Assembly: GCF_002237365.1 (NCBI RefSeq)
Contig: NZ_NMUO01000034.1
Coordinates: forward strand, 1-34,706
Length of the DNA stretch: 34,706 nt
Source of the DNA: Zobellella denitrificans
GTDB lineage: Bacteria; Pseudomonadota; Gammaproteobacteria; Enterobacterales; Aeromonadaceae
Direction: 5' to 3'
A model generated the notes under the pieces. That model searched no databases. It saw only the letters and a program-made list of their open reading frames with translations, and was not told the DNA's origin. Within the stretch, counting starts at the first letter, position 1, and each line of letters begins with the position of its first letter. Shown piece after piece: positions 34,167 through 34,706 of the stretch. The translations under genes were made by a program, and so were the position numbers.

Positions 34167-34180
34167 CCGGGGAGCTGCGC

Positions 34181-34706
34181 TCAGCCGGCCTGCCAGCCGC
34201 CGCCGAGGGCCTTGAACAGGTTGAGGGCGCCGTCCAGCCGGTTCTGGCGCAGGTTGGCCAGTTGTTCTTCGGCGCTGAACAGGGTGCGCTGGGCGTCGAG
34301 CAGGGCCAGCAGCTCGTCGGCGCCTTCCCGGTAGCGGGCCTCGACCAGGCGCAGGCTTTCCCGGGCTTCGTCGACGATCAACTGCTGCTGGGCTTCCTGG
34401 TCCCGGAACAGGGCGGCGTTGCCGAGGGCGTCTTCCACCTCCTTCAGGGCGGTGAGGGCGGCCTTGCGGTAATTTTCGGCCAGCTCCCGCCGGCGGGACT
34501 CGGTCAGCCGTACCTGGGCGCGCAGCCGGCCACCGTCGAACAGCACCTGGCCGAGCGAGGCCCCCAGGCTCAGGGTGCGGGTGGGATCCGCCAGCGACAG
34601 CAGGGCATTGCTTGCCAGGCCGCCGCTGCCGGTGAGGCTGATGGCAGGCAGCAGGGCGGCGCGGGCCGCCGGAGGGGAGTCCTCGCAGAGAGCCCGCGCG
34701 ACCCTG
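34181..34706 (-). CDS. TolC/NodT-family outer-membrane efflux protein (5' end missing)
   Basis: The C-terminal ~174 residues are present; the gene runs off the right edge. [18 protein letters not shown], then [18 protein letters not shown] mark the second beta-barrel/helix repeat of RND-pump outer-membrane channels (NodT/OprM type). A long coiled helix follows ([20 protein letters not shown]), then [40 protein letters not shown] and a final LFKALGGGW. The protein is a trimeric outer-membrane duct for a tripartite pump whose other parts would lie to the right. Whether it serves siderophore export is unknown; no coupling to the siderophore operon is visible. Confidence 0.9.
   Translation of the reverse strand, partial: RVARALCEDSPPAARAALLPAISLTGSGGLASNALLSLADPTRTLSLGASLGQVLFDGGRLRAQVRLTESRRRELAENYRKAALTALKEVEDALGNAALFRDQEAQQQLIVDEARESLRLVEARYREGADELLALLDAQRTLFSAEEQLANLRQNRLDGALNLFKALGGGWQAG

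Larger units (their letters stand above)
33846..34180. other. 335-bp gap between siderophore operon and efflux gene
   Basis: No gene is seen. It holds the siderophore-operon promoter with AT-rich Fur-like sequence (33941-33982), a half REP-like element and, near the right end, a GC palindrome. CAGCCTGCAAACGG at 34038-34051 also occurs near 12779, so it may be part of a dispersed repeat. Confidence 0.45.

Noticed and set aside
1-34706. Insertion sequences, prophage genes, tRNA or rRNA genes
   Set aside because: I saw no transposase, integrase, terminase, tRNA cloverleaf or rRNA sequence. The disturbed left edge therefore has no visible mobile element to explain it.

Overview
The window is about two-thirds G+C, densely packed, and carries a typical gammaproteobacterial gene set: a YbdG-type MscS channel, YgjP, KtrAB, NasA/NarK with an NtrC/sigma-54 promoter, paired bacterioferritins and FhuF. 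Gene content and codon use suggest a marine or estuarine member of the Aeromonadales (Oceanimonas/Zobellella-like). That placement is inference; no rRNA or tRNA gene is visible.

Left part (1-10.7 kb). The first kilobase is a rearranged scar. The end of a siderophore-binding-protein gene and the first codons of a fhuB-like permease read rightward. They meet an inverted internal piece of a FhuB N-half, which is fused in frame to the 5' half of a YbfB/YjiJ-type MFS gene. A LysR regulator (divergent), a dCache chemoreceptor, a long gene-poor spacer, a glutathione S-transferase and a YbdG-like mechanosensitive channel follow. Next comes a tightly overlapping potassium operon: ktrA, ktrB, a short KdpD-like sensor and a KdpE-like regulator, with a KdpE-like direct repeat upstream.

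Middle (10.7-19.1 kb). A fused PP2C phosphatase/Ser-Thr kinase lies downstream of a NasA/NarK nitrate transporter, separated from it by a nested 12-bp/36-bp tandem repeat. The transporter has a sigma-54 promoter and one perfect plus one degenerate NtrC site. Then come a YgjP metallopeptidase, a Fic protein preceded by a long inverted repeat, and an EamA exporter divergent from a MocR-type regulator.

Right part (19.1-34 kb) is an iron locus. FhuF ferric-siderophore reductase and a two-subunit bacterioferritin pair (one subunit keeps the ferroxidase site, the other the haem ligand) precede a TonB receptor-binding protein-permease-ATPase uptake operon. Converging on it is a five-gene operon for an NRPS-independent hydroxamate siderophore of the desferrioxamine/bisucaberin type: decarboxylase, N-hydroxylase, MFS exporter, acyltransferase and IucA/IucC synthetase. 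Fur-box-like sites precede fhuF, the receptor and the biosynthetic operon. Together they describe synthesis, export, uptake, reductive release and storage. The two-domain permease of the uptake operon is split by an apparent frame change. The window ends inside a TolC/NodT-type outer-membrane efflux gene.

Four copies of a GC-rich REP-like palindrome are scattered between genes.
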